A stretch of DNA of 64,000 bases. It comes from Mobiluncus sp963511525. Lineage in GTDB: Bacteria > Actinomycetota > Actinomycetes > Actinomycetales > Actinomycetaceae. The first letter of the stretch is position 1, and each line of letters begins with the position of its first letter. Position numbers and translations under genes: made by a program. The stretch covers positions 21,882-85,881 of the forward strand of contig NZ_CAUPIY010000011.1 of the NCBI RefSeq assembly GCF_963511525.1, in the 5' to 3' direction. The notes beneath the pieces were generated by a model. It saw nothing but the letters and a program-made list of their open reading frames with translations. It had not been told where the DNA came from and made no database searches. This document shows, piece by piece, positions 24,664 through 32,237 of this stretch.

Positions 24664-25271
24664 TACTCCCCCTTCTTCGAGCTCTGTACCGCGGCCGCGT
24701 TCTCTACCACCGCGTCAATAAAGCCGTATTCCAAGGCTTCCTGAGCGGTGAACCAGTGGTCACGGTCGGCGTCCCTGGTGATTTCTTCCAGCGTGTGACC
24801 GGTGCGCTCGGCGGTAATCTGAGCGAGTTCCCGCTTCATCGCCAGAATCAAATCCGCATTAATCCGCACTTCGGAGGCCGTTCCCTGGACACCGCCGAGA
24901 GGCTGGTGCATGAGGATGCGGGCGTGCGGAGTCGCGAAACGCTTGCCTTTCGTCCCGGCCGTCAACAGGAACTGCCCCATCGAGGCCGCCATTCCCATCG
25001 CCACGGTCACCACGTCGGGTTTCACGTACTGCATCGTGTCATAGATAGCCATGCCCGCGGTGACGGAGCCGCCGGGAGAATTGATATAGAGGTAGATGTC
25101 AGAATCCGGGTCCTCGGCCGCCAACAGCAGCATCTGGGCGCAAATCGCATTGGCATTTTCCTGGCTAACTTCATCGCCCAGCCAAATGATGCGCTCTTTC
25201 AGCAAGCGCTTATAAATAAACCCACCCGTGGGTACATCGGGCGTTTCTTCGTCGCGATTAACTACGGTCAC
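24663..25271 (-). CDS. clpP1: ATP-dependent Clp protease proteolytic subunit ClpP1
   Basis: First gene of the clpP pair; 202 residues, the normal ClpP length. Ser97 in GMAASMGQF, His122 in ILMHQPLGG and Asp near 171 in DADRDHWF make up the catalytic triad. YINSPGGSVTAG is the oxyanion strand. GTG/ATG region at 25271 is preceded by GAGGAGGAAAC on the minus strand, a strong ribosome-binding site. Transcription likely starts in the 250-nt gap before it; ClgR, which activates clpP1P2 in other actinobacteria, is encoded at 31059. Confidence 0.96.
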   Translation of the reverse strand: MTVVNRDEETPDVPTGGFIYKRLLKERIIWLGDEVSQENANAICAQMLLLAAEDPDSDIYLYINSPGGSVTAGMAIYDTMQYVKPDVVTVAMGMAASMGQFLLTAGTKGKRFATPHARILMHQPLGGVQGTASEVRINADLILAMKRELAQITAERTGHTLEEITRDADRDHWFTAQEALEYGFIDAVVENAAAVQSSKKGE

Positions 25272-25481
25272 GTTTCCTCCTCGCTTGGTTCACTTAACCC
25301 TAACGGAAAACCGCGCGTCCTTCGCGCTTCATTCCCCCGGTTTCGCTATGGGCTAATCCCGACTTTGGCCGGAGGCGTCCCCTGGCGGTGTCGGTCGGTT
25401 TCTTTCTGATTTATTCACAAGTCTCCCCCGGCGGGTTTTCCCTCACCTCGCCAGTGTGGGGGGCGACAATCGATAGCAAAA

Positions 25482-25511
25482 GGCGGGTTCCGGTCAGTAC
25501 CGAAACCCGCC
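25482..25511 (-). terminator. Intrinsic terminator of tig
   Basis: 13-bp stem (GGCGGGTTCCGGT with ACCGAAACCCGCC, one mismatch) and a CAGT loop, 14 nt beyond the tig stop. The minus-strand exit begins TTTTGC. Confidence 0.85.
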
Positions 25512-25524
25512 TCGCTCTCAAGAG

Positions 25525-26973
25525 TTACTTTTCCGCGGCGTCCTGTTTTGCCGGAGCCTTCTTTGCCGGAGCATTCTTAGCGGGAGCCTTCTTGGCTGGG
25601 GCTTTCTTAACCGGGGCTTTCTCAGCCGCTGCCTTCTTAGCGGGGGCTTTCTTTGCCGGGGCTTTCTTGGCCGGCTTTTCCTCAGTATCCTCGTCTTCCG
25701 CCGACTCCTGGCCGATAAATTCCTTGAGGTCGACGACCTTGCCGTTCGTGTCCTTGACCTCGACCTCTCCGAGGGCTGAGGCGATGGACTTGTTACGGGC
25801 GATTTCTTGGATAAATGCCGGAATCCGGTTGTTCTGTTCCGCATTTTGCAGCAGCATGGAGGGATCCATGCCGTAAGCCTGCGCGGTCTGGAGCACAAAC
25901 TCGAGCAGTTCCTGCTGAGACACATTCATCTGGCGTTCTTCGGCCACCGCGTCCAAGATAATCTGTACCTTCAGATCCTGCTCGACAGCTTCCTGAGCCT
26001 TCTGTTTATCTTCCTCACTGGCATCCTCACCGACCTGCGCTGCCACGACCTCGTCCAAAACCCCTTGTGGCAACGGGAACTCCAGCTCATCGCGCAACTT
26101 TTCGACCAGCTTGTCACGAGCCGACATAGCCTGGGCTACGCGAGCCTGACGGTCCACGTTTTCCGCAAGTTCCTGTTTCAGTTCCTTAATGGTGTCGTGT
26201 TCGGAAACCATCATGGCGAACTCGTCGTCAGCTTCCGGCAAAACCTGTTCCTTCACGGAATCCACAGTGACGGTAACCTGGGCGGTTTCTCCCCCGTGCG
26301 GCCCAGACTTCAGCTGAGTCTCAAATGTCTTGGTTGCTCCGGCTTTCAGACCTTTCAAAGCCTCGTCCAGGCCCTCAACCAAACCGCCGGCACCAACGTG
26401 GTAGGAGGTCTGGTTCAAGGAATCGACCTCTTTACCGTCAATCTCAGTCTTAAGGTCCAGGGTAACGAAGTCGTCCTGCTTGACGGCACGCTCCACGGTT
26501 TTCAGAGTCGCAAAGCGGCGCCGCAAGTTGTCCAGCTCGGTGTCCAGGGCTTTCGGGTCGTCTTTAACCGCGTCAACTTCCAAGCTCAGCTTAGAAAAGT
26601 CCGGCAGCTCGACCTCGGGCCGCACTTCCACTTCCACCGTAAACTTCAAATCGCCGCCGGCTTCGCCCTCAATGTTGGGGGTATCGGTCACATCCACGTC
26701 AGGCTGACCCATCGGAGCAATCTTATGTTCCTGCACCGCCTTGCCGTAGTATTCCGGCAGCGCGTGATTGACCGCATCCTCAATAACCGCGCCGCGGCCG
26801 ATGTAAGATTCCAACACGCGAGCCGGGACGCGTCCGCGACGGAAACCGGGAATGTTGACCTGCTTGGCGAATTCCTTGAAAACCTTGTCCATCTCGGGCT
26901 TGAATTCCTCGTAGGGAACCTCGATTGCCAACTTGACCTTAGTGGGGTTGAGGTTTTCAACAGTGCTCTTCAC
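25525..26973 (-). CDS. tig: Trigger factor with a lysine/alanine/proline-rich tail
   Basis: Ribosome-bound chaperone and prolyl isomerase. 482 residues. The N-terminal ribosome-binding domain has the signature NIPGFRRGRVPARVLESYIG near residue 38; the FKBP-like domain spans about 150-245 (DDFVTLDLKTEIDG ... VGAGGLVEGLDEALKGLKAG); the rest to about 430 is the helical chaperone part. The last 50 residues are a run of KKAPAK-like units between acidic DEDTEEK and a final DAAEK. That tail is absent from typical trigger factors and resembles histone-H1-like tails, so it may add nucleic-acid or ribosome affinity. Ends at a strong terminator. Confidence 0.95.
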   Translation of the reverse strand: MKSTVENLNPTKVKLAIEVPYEEFKPEMDKVFKEFAKQVNIPGFRRGRVPARVLESYIGRGAVIEDAVNHALPEYYGKAVQEHKIAPMGQPDVDVTDTPNIEGEAGGDLKFTVEVEVRPEVELPDFSKLSLEVDAVKDDPKALDTELDNLRRRFATLKTVERAVKQDDFVTLDLKTEIDGKEVDSLNQTSYHVGAGGLVEGLDEALKGLKAGATKTFETQLKSGPHGGETAQVTVTVDSVKEQVLPEADDEFAMMVSEHDTIKELKQELAENVDRQARVAQAMSARDKLVEKLRDELEFPLPQGVLDEVVAAQVGEDASEEDKQKAQEAVEQDLKVQIILDAVAEERQMNVSQQELLEFVLQTAQAYGMDPSMLLQNAEQNNRIPAFIQEIARNKSIASALGEVEVKDTNGKVVDLKEFIGQESAEDEDTEEKPAKKAPAKKAPAKKAAAEKAPVKKAPAKKAPAKNAPAKKAPAKQDAAEK

Positions 26974-27114
26974 TTTGTCTCCAAAATCGTTTGTTCTTGC
27001 GGTCTGCCGGCCAGTCCGGTCCGCGTGGTTTTCATAAGCCCCTAAATCTTACGACATTAGCCCCTTTTTCTGAAACTTAGGGCCGGGGCGGGCAGGGTTT
27101 TATTACGGCTGATT

Positions 27115-27570
27115 TCAGCGGTTCGTGACGCGCGCCATGAGGCTGATTCCCAGCCAATCCGGGCTCACATGAGAGGAGGACATGACCCGCAGACCAGTGA
27201 TTTTTGCGGCCTCCTCGACGAACTGGGTATCCACCGAGTTTGGCTTACCGGACACGGGGGTCATGACCCAAATCAGCCCGCCATCATCGAGGTTTCCAGA
27301 CGCGTCAACTAATAAATCCGCCAAATCATCGACTTCGCCGTCTTCGGCACGCCACCAAATCAGCGCCCCGTCAGAGACATCCCCGTAATCTTCGTCTACC
27401 AGTTCGGTTCCCAGGAAGTCCTCAATGGCGTGACGCAGTGTCTCATCGACGTCATCGTCATAATAAAATTCTTGGACAATCGACCCCTTATCGAAACCAA
27501 GACCAGGCTGAGATTTGTTTGAGCGATCCTTTTGAGATTGTTCCGCGCGGGCGGAAGCATTGTTCGTCAT
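27115..27570 (-). CDS. DUF3052-family protein
   Basis: 151 residues from ATG 27570, small, acidic and soluble. After a polar leader (ASARAEQSQKDRSNK) the conserved region runs GLGFDKGSIVQEFYYDDDVDETLRHAIEDFLGTELVDEDYGDVSDGALIWWRAEDGEVDDLADLLVDA, then a strand-rich end VSPDWLGISLMARV. This is the DUF3052 pattern, a family found in actinobacteria with no established function. The longer frame to 27735 runs into the neighbouring gene and has no support. Ribosome-binding site is weak (CCTGAAACT). Confidence 0.75.
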   Translation of the reverse strand: MTNNASARAEQSQKDRSNKSQPGLGFDKGSIVQEFYYDDDVDETLRHAIEDFLGTELVDEDYGDVSDGALIWWRAEDGEVDDLADLLVDASGNLDDGGLIWVMTPVSGKPNSVDTQFVEEAAKITGLRVMSSSHVSPDWLGISLMARVTNR

Positions 27571-27659
27571 AGTTTCAGGATATATGAAACCGAGCCTCCG
27601 TGGGGAATTTACACCGAATTTTCCCCGTAATGGCAACGTTGACAACCCCGAGAAAGGGC

Positions 27660-28157
27660 TCAGACGACCTTGTGCAGGTACTTCACCGGAGCGCCGACAC
27701 CCGCCCAACGGTACGGTTCCAGCTCCTCGTCCCACGCGCGGCCCAAGGCTAAGTCCAGCTCACGGCGCATTTGCAACGGATTATCCGCGTGTTCCAACGC
27801 CGCTAAAATCCGACCTTCCGGCACCACCACGTTGCCCACGCTGTCGGTTTGCGCATAGAAAATTCCCAATTCAGGAGTGTGGGACCAGCGTCCGCCGTCA
27901 GTGCCGGGAGCCGCGTCCTCAGTCACTTCATATCGCAGGTGTTCCCAGCCGCGCAGGGCTGAAGCCAACTTGGCACCGGTTCCGGCCATTCCGACCCAGG
28001 AGAATTCGGCGCGAAAAAACGTCGGGTCAGCTTCTTGGACCGTCCAATCCAAACTGACTTCGGTGTTCAAAACCGTCCCCGCCGCCCACTCAATATGGGG
28101 ACATAACGCCCTAGGCGCCGTGTGAATAAACAGGACACCTCGCGTGTATTGGTTCAT
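27660..28157 (-). CDS. DUF3145-family protein
   Basis: 165 residues from ATG 28157, which follows AGGAGGTAACC at ideal spacing. The protein begins MNQYTRGVLFIHTAPRALCPHIEWA and contains GTVLNTEVSLDWTVQEADPTFFRAEFSWVG and a C-terminal RAWDEELEPYRWAGVGAPVKYLHKVV, all typical of DUF3145, a family restricted to actinobacteria and without a known role. No membrane segments. A hairpin-forming GTTGAGC/GCTCAAC repeat at 28181-28198 lies in its 5' leader. A frame 11 codons longer exists but would bury the ribosome-binding site. Confidence 0.78.
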   Translation of the reverse strand: MNQYTRGVLFIHTAPRALCPHIEWAAGTVLNTEVSLDWTVQEADPTFFRAEFSWVGMAGTGAKLASALRGWEHLRYEVTEDAAPGTDGGRWSHTPELGIFYAQTDSVGNVVVPEGRILAALEHADNPLQMRRELDLALGRAWDEELEPYRWAGVGAPVKYLHKVV

Positions 28158-28300
28158 GGTTACCTCCTGTTGTGTTTGAGGTTGAGCCACAGCTCAACAG
28201 GCCGGTGTTGCGGCTTCCCCTCCGAACACCGAACCACAACGAGGTAACTTATATTTCTATTATGCGCTAAACCGACCGCGGTTGCACGTCTATCTGGGGT

Positions 28301-28795
28301 CTACCAACCCATTTTCCGAATTTGCTGCAGCGCTTCCTTGCGGTATTTGCGTTCCAATCTGTCCAGGTACAAATGCCCCTCCAAGTGGTCGCATTCGTGC
28401 TGCAGGCAGCGCCCCATCAGTTCTTCGCCTTCTACCACCAGCGGTTTTCCGTCCAGGTCGATGCCTTCCACGCGGGCATACCAGGCGCGTTTCGTCGGGT
28501 AAAACAGCCCCGGCACACTCAGGCAGCCCTCGTCGCCGTCTTGGAATTCATCCTCGCTGGTAGCAACCAGTTTCGGATTTAAAACGTAGCCGACTTCCCC
28601 GTCGATGTTCCAGGAAAATGCCCGCAGGCTGACCCCGATTTGGTTCGCCGCCAACCCGGCGCGACCCTCCTCGTCCACGTTCTCTAACAGGTCCTCGACC
28701 AGCTGTTTCACGCCGGGGTCGCGCGGGTCTGTGATCCAGTCACAAGGGGTGCGCAGCACGGGATCCCCCACCACGCGTATCTCACGAAATGCCAT
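28301..28795 (-). CDS. def: Peptide deformylase
   Basis: Removes the formyl group from the initiator Met of new proteins. 164 residues with the three deformylase motifs: AGLAANQIG (46-54; motif 1, with Arg in place of the first Gly), EGCLSVPG (motif 2, Cys91 as metal ligand) and QHECDHLEG (motif 3, His133 and His137 ligands with catalytic Glu134). Start ATG 28795 has AAAGAGAGGTCAAC upstream. Lies 30 nt after proS, so possibly in one transcript. Confidence 0.95.
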   Translation of the reverse strand: MAFREIRVVGDPVLRTPCDWITDPRDPGVKQLVEDLLENVDEEGRAGLAANQIGVSLRAFSWNIDGEVGYVLNPKLVATSEDEFQDGDEGCLSVPGLFYPTKRAWYARVEGIDLDGKPLVVEGEELMGRCLQHECDHLEGHLYLDRLERKYRKEALQQIRKMGW

Positions 28796-28825
28796 GTTGA
28801 CCTCTCTTTGCCGCCGCCCGGGCGC

Positions 28826-30697
28826 CTAGTTTTGATCCTTTTCCCACTGGTCAGGCTCTCCAATCAGCTCGGTCGAGCTGAGGGAAAAGGCCGTTTTTGC
28901 CGCCTCGCTCTCTATGGCCTGCAACAGTTCCTCCACACAAGTCTCCGGGGAGGTTTCCTCAGTTGTGCCCTCGCGGCGCTGGCGAATCTCGACCTTACCC
29001 TCAGCTAATCCCTTGCCCACGACCAGCGCAAAGGGCATCCCCAACAGTTCTGCGTCCTTGAACTTCACCCCGGCGGAAGCCTTCGGGCGGTCGTCATACA
29101 GAACCTCGATACCAGCCGCATCGAGTTCACGCGCGAGCTTTTCCGCGGTGGCAAAAATCTCTGGGTCTTTGCCGGTAGCCAGCACGTGAACCTGGAAAGG
29201 CGCGATATTCAGCGGCCACATCAGCCCCCTCTCGTCGTGGTTTTCTTCGGCAATGGCCGCCACCAGGCGCGACACACCAATACCGTAGGAACCCATCGTC
29301 ACGACTTGTGCCTTACCGTTCTCGTCCAGCACGCTCAACCCCAGAGCTTTGGCGTACTTGCGTCCCAGCGCGAAAATGTGTCCGATTTCGATGCCGCGCT
29401 CCAACGTCAACGTCCCCGAACCGTCGGGAGCCGGGTCGCCTTCCAAGACTTCTGCGGCTTCGATGGTGCCATCCGCCGTAAAATCGCGCCCGCACACCAA
29501 GTTGAACACGTGCATCCCGGCCTGGTTGGCTCCCGTCACCCAGCGCGTGCCCGGAACAATCCGCGGATCGATCAGGTAGCGCGGGGATCCGACGGGATTG
29601 CCGTCCACGTCCGTAGTGCGTTTCGGTGAGTTCGGGCCGACGACCTGTGGGCCGATGTAGCCCGGCACCAAATCCGGGTAGGCTTCCAGGTCTTTGGCCT
29701 CCGCCATGCGCACGTCAGCGGGAGACAGGCTCGCCTCCAAGCGTTTCATGTCAACTTCGCGGTTCCCGGGCACGCCGATGACCAGGACTTCTTTGCGTCC
29801 GTCGGGATATTCGGCGACCACCACCACGTTTTTCAGCGTGTCGCTGGCTTCCCAAGGCCGGTCCGAGCGCGGATAGAGTTTGTTCGCCTGATCCACCAAC
29901 GTTTCGATCGTGGTGGAGTCCGGGGTCGGCCGTACTTCCGCAGCGGGTGCGTCGTCATAAGGGAGGGGCTGTGGCGCGATGGTGGTGACGGCCTCCGCGT
30001 TAGCGGCGTAGCCTCCCGGGGACTTCACGAACGTGTCCTCGCCGATAGCGCAGGGGAACAGGAATTCTTCGGAGGCCGAACCGCCCATCGGACCACTCAA
30101 AGCGTGACAAATGACGTAATCCAACCCGATACGGGTAAAGATCCGCCGGTAAGCTCCGCGGTGCAGGGCGTAGGAATGTTCCAACCCCTGGTCCGTGAGG
30201 TCAAAGGAATAGGAGTCTTTCATCACGAACTCGCGACCCCGAATGATCCCCGCCCGCGGACGAGCTTCGTCACGGTACTTTTCCTTCATCTGGTACAGAA
30301 TGACCGGCAGGTCTTTGTACGAGGTGTACAGGTCCTTTACCGCCAGGGTAAACATTTCTTCATGAGTGGGAGCCAGCAGGTAATCCCCGTCTTTCCGGTC
30401 TTTGAGCTTGAACAGCGAAGGGCCGAACTCTTCCCAGCGATTCGTCGCCACGTAAGGTTCGCTGGACAGCAACATCGGGAACTGCAGTTCCTGTCCTCCA
30501 ATGCGGTTCATTTCTTCACGCACAATGTTTTCTACGCGCCGCAAGGTTTTCAACCCCAACGGCAGCCAGGTATAAATCCCTGGCGCGGCGCGGCGAATAT
30601 AGCCCGCCCGCACCAGTAGCTTGTGGGACTCCACTTCGGCTTCTACCGGGTCTTCACGCAGGGTGCGGACAAAGAAAGAGGACATTTTTGTAAGCAT
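28826..30697 (-). CDS. proS: Prolyl-tRNA synthetase, bacterial type
   Basis: Charges tRNA-Pro. 623 residues in the long bacterial form with an inserted editing (YbaK-like) domain around residues 235-415, including LEASLSPADVRMAEAKDLEAYPDLVPGYIGP. Class II motifs: motif 1 RAGYIRRAAPGIYTWLPLG, motif 2 RDEARPRAGIIRGREFVMKDSYSFD and motif 3 GSYGIGVSRLVAAIAEE. The anticodon domain is at the C-terminus. MLTKMSSFFVRTLREDP matches the usual bacterial start region. Confidence 0.97.
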   Translation of the reverse strand: MLTKMSSFFVRTLREDPVEAEVESHKLLVRAGYIRRAAPGIYTWLPLGLKTLRRVENIVREEMNRIGGQELQFPMLLSSEPYVATNRWEEFGPSLFKLKDRKDGDYLLAPTHEEMFTLAVKDLYTSYKDLPVILYQMKEKYRDEARPRAGIIRGREFVMKDSYSFDLTDQGLEHSYALHRGAYRRIFTRIGLDYVICHALSGPMGGSASEEFLFPCAIGEDTFVKSPGGYAANAEAVTTIAPQPLPYDDAPAAEVRPTPDSTTIETLVDQANKLYPRSDRPWEASDTLKNVVVVAEYPDGRKEVLVIGVPGNREVDMKRLEASLSPADVRMAEAKDLEAYPDLVPGYIGPQVVGPNSPKRTTDVDGNPVGSPRYLIDPRIVPGTRWVTGANQAGMHVFNLVCGRDFTADGTIEAAEVLEGDPAPDGSGTLTLERGIEIGHIFALGRKYAKALGLSVLDENGKAQVVTMGSYGIGVSRLVAAIAEENHDERGLMWPLNIAPFQVHVLATGKDPEIFATAEKLARELDAAGIEVLYDDRPKASAGVKFKDAELLGMPFALVVGKGLAEGKVEIRQRREGTTEETSPETCVEELLQAIESEAAKTAFSLSSTELIGEPDQWEKDQN

Positions 30698-30792
30698 TCC
30701 TCAACTTTACCGCGAAACCAGCTCAAAGATTAAAACCATCCCGACCTCGGGATTTGCCCGCTGAATAGCTGAGTTAGAGACGCGGGCCGCGG

Positions 30793-31059
30793 TTAGTGAC
30801 GCGACGCGTGTAAATCCCGCCGGTGCCAGAACAGGTTTTCCTCCGTGTCCCGATCGGTGGCGCGCAGCAGGGCTTGCCACACCGCGAGGGGATCTGCGCC
30901 GCGCTCTAACGCCTGACTCGCGGTCATGCCCCATTCAGTCAGTACTTGGTCGCTGGCCAGAGTTTCACCTAAACCGTGTGGAAACACTTCAGCCAGCGCT
31001 TGCTTAAACTGGGAGCGCGTCATGCCGCGCTGCACCGGACCGCCCTGGAATTGAGGCAT
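30793..31059 (-). CDS. DUF3046-family small protein
   Basis: 88 residues, soluble, with FKQALAEVFPHGLGETLASDQVLTEWGMTASQALERGADPLAVWQALL, the DUF3046 pattern (a FxxxFGxxYAxSLaxDhvL-like helix and an A-L-x-x-G-x-x-p-r-x-V-W motif). The family is typically encoded between clgR and recA in actinobacteria; recA does not follow here, as proS does. The ATG shares a base with the clgR stop (TGATG), so translation is coupled. A second Met at codon 13 is possible but has no ribosome-binding site. Confidence 0.8.
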   Translation of the reverse strand: MPQFQGGPVQRGMTRSQFKQALAEVFPHGLGETLASDQVLTEWGMTASQALERGADPLAVWQALLRATDRDTEENLFWHRRDLHASRH

Positions 31060-31529
31060 CAGGAAATTGGGGCGCAGTCGATGCTGTCCAGCAGCTCATC
31101 GGGAACCAGCTCGGGAACCACCACGCCCTCGACCACAGCTATCCGATCCGCAACTTCATGAAGCACGAAAGAAACCGGCGCTTCCAACGCATAACAGATG
31201 GAGGCCAGTAACTCGCTGGAGGCTTCCTTTTGACCGCGTTCCACCTCGGAAAGGTAACCCAACGACACCCGCGCCTTTGCCGAAACATCACGCAAAGTCA
31301 GACCGCGAGTTTGGCGCAGTTGACGCAAAACCTCACCGAGCTCACGCCGTAAAACAGGCGTGGAGGCTTTGTCAACTGGAGGATTGTGCATCATGGATTC
31401 AGAATACCGCTTTTTAGGCAGGCTTCGCACCCCCGCACGATTCACCGGCCTGACCGAACGCTCCGGGCTCATCCCCGGACGCAGCGCGTAAGGCAACTTC
31501 ATGTTGGCAAAGGTATCTTTTTTGTTCAT
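31059..31529 (-). CDS. clgR: ClgR-like XRE-family regulator of Clp protease genes
   Basis: 156 residues. The central HTH, LGEVLRQLRQTRGLTLRDVSAKARVSLGYLSEVERGQKEASSELLASICYAL, is nearly diagnostic for ClgR of actinobacteria, which activates clpP1P2, clpC and other stress genes; the tail VADRIAVVEGVVVPELVPDEL also fits. A basic leader of about 45 residues precedes the HTH. Start is uncertain: ATG 31529 is used here, with TTG 31547 and an ATG pair near 31396 as options, none with a strong site. Many ClgR proteins end in an Ala-Ala degron; this one ends APIS. Confidence 0.87.
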   Translation of the reverse strand: MNKKDTFANMKLPYALRPGMSPERSVRPVNRAGVRSLPKKRYSESMMHNPPVDKASTPVLRRELGEVLRQLRQTRGLTLRDVSAKARVSLGYLSEVERGQKEASSELLASICYALEAPVSFVLHEVADRIAVVEGVVVPELVPDELLDSIDCAPIS

Positions 31530-31624
31530 CACACTAAGTTTAACCAACTTTGTCAGGTTTTTATTCCCGCAAATCTCATCCCCGGGACTGATTGTCGCCC
31601 CAGCACAACGCCTCGGGAACGTGG

Positions 31625-32224
31625 CTAGTGTTGCTCAGCCGGGCGCAGAGCCTGGCGCACATAGTCAATCCCGGTGAAAACCGTAATGAACACGACCAGG
31701 ACCGACAGAACTATCGCCAAGACGCGCACCACCGGCCACGCCGCGAGAACCAGGGCTTCCCACGGAATCAACAGCAGCAAAATCAACGCCATCTGGGTCA
31801 CGGTCTTCAGCTTGCCGCCGCGGCTGGCGGGCATGACCCGCCCCCGACGCGCCAACACTAGGCGCATCAGGGTAATCCCCAGTTCCCGCACCAAAACCGG
31901 GACAGTCACCACCCAAAACACCGGCCAGTGCAGGCTGAGCAGCACGAATGCGCTGAGCACCAGGGCTTTATCGGCGATAGGATCCGCGAGTTTGCCAAAA
32001 TCGGTGACCAGGTTCAGCTTTCGCGCCAGGGTCCCGTCCAATTTGTCGGTCGCGGAAGCCACGGCGAACACCACGAAGGCCCACACTTGTGCCTTCGTGG
32101 TCGGCACCAGCATCAACCAAATAAATACCGGCACCAAAATCAGGCGAATCACCGTTAGCACGTTGGCGATATTGAAGTTCGGCGGTGCGGCCGGCTGGGG
32201 CACGTCCTGCGGGTTTGCGGTCAT
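31625..32224 (-). CDS. pgsA: CDP-diacylglycerol--glycerol-3-phosphate 3-phosphatidyltransferase
   Basis: Integral membrane enzyme of phosphatidylglycerol synthesis. 199 residues with about five helices. The CDP-alcohol phosphotransferase motif DG-x2-AR-x8-G-x3-D-x3-D is intact: LDGTLARKLNLVTDFGKLADPIADK near residues 65-90. The start NIANVLTVIRLILVPVF is the classical PgsA N-terminus. It lies 13 nt after ftsK. The related cardiolipin and phosphatidylinositol-phosphate synthases share this motif; length and position between ftsK and clgR favour PgsA. Confidence 0.9.
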   Translation of the reverse strand: MTANPQDVPQPAAPPNFNIANVLTVIRLILVPVFIWLMLVPTTKAQVWAFVVFAVASATDKLDGTLARKLNLVTDFGKLADPIADKALVLSAFVLLSLHWPVFWVVTVPVLVRELGITLMRLVLARRGRVMPASRGGKLKTVTQMALILLLLIPWEALVLAAWPVVRVLAIVLSVLVVFITVFTGIDYVRQALRPAEQH

Positions 32225-32237
32225 GAATCCATCCTAG

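Noticed and set aside
25272..25400. ClgR-binding box upstream of clpP1
   Set aside because: A CGC...GCG pair is present but its spacing (7 nt) does not match the site I remember for ClgR, so I do not call it.
25807..27045. Long plus-strand open frame across tig
   Set aside because: Mirror of the trigger factor coding sequence; low-complexity product and no start site.
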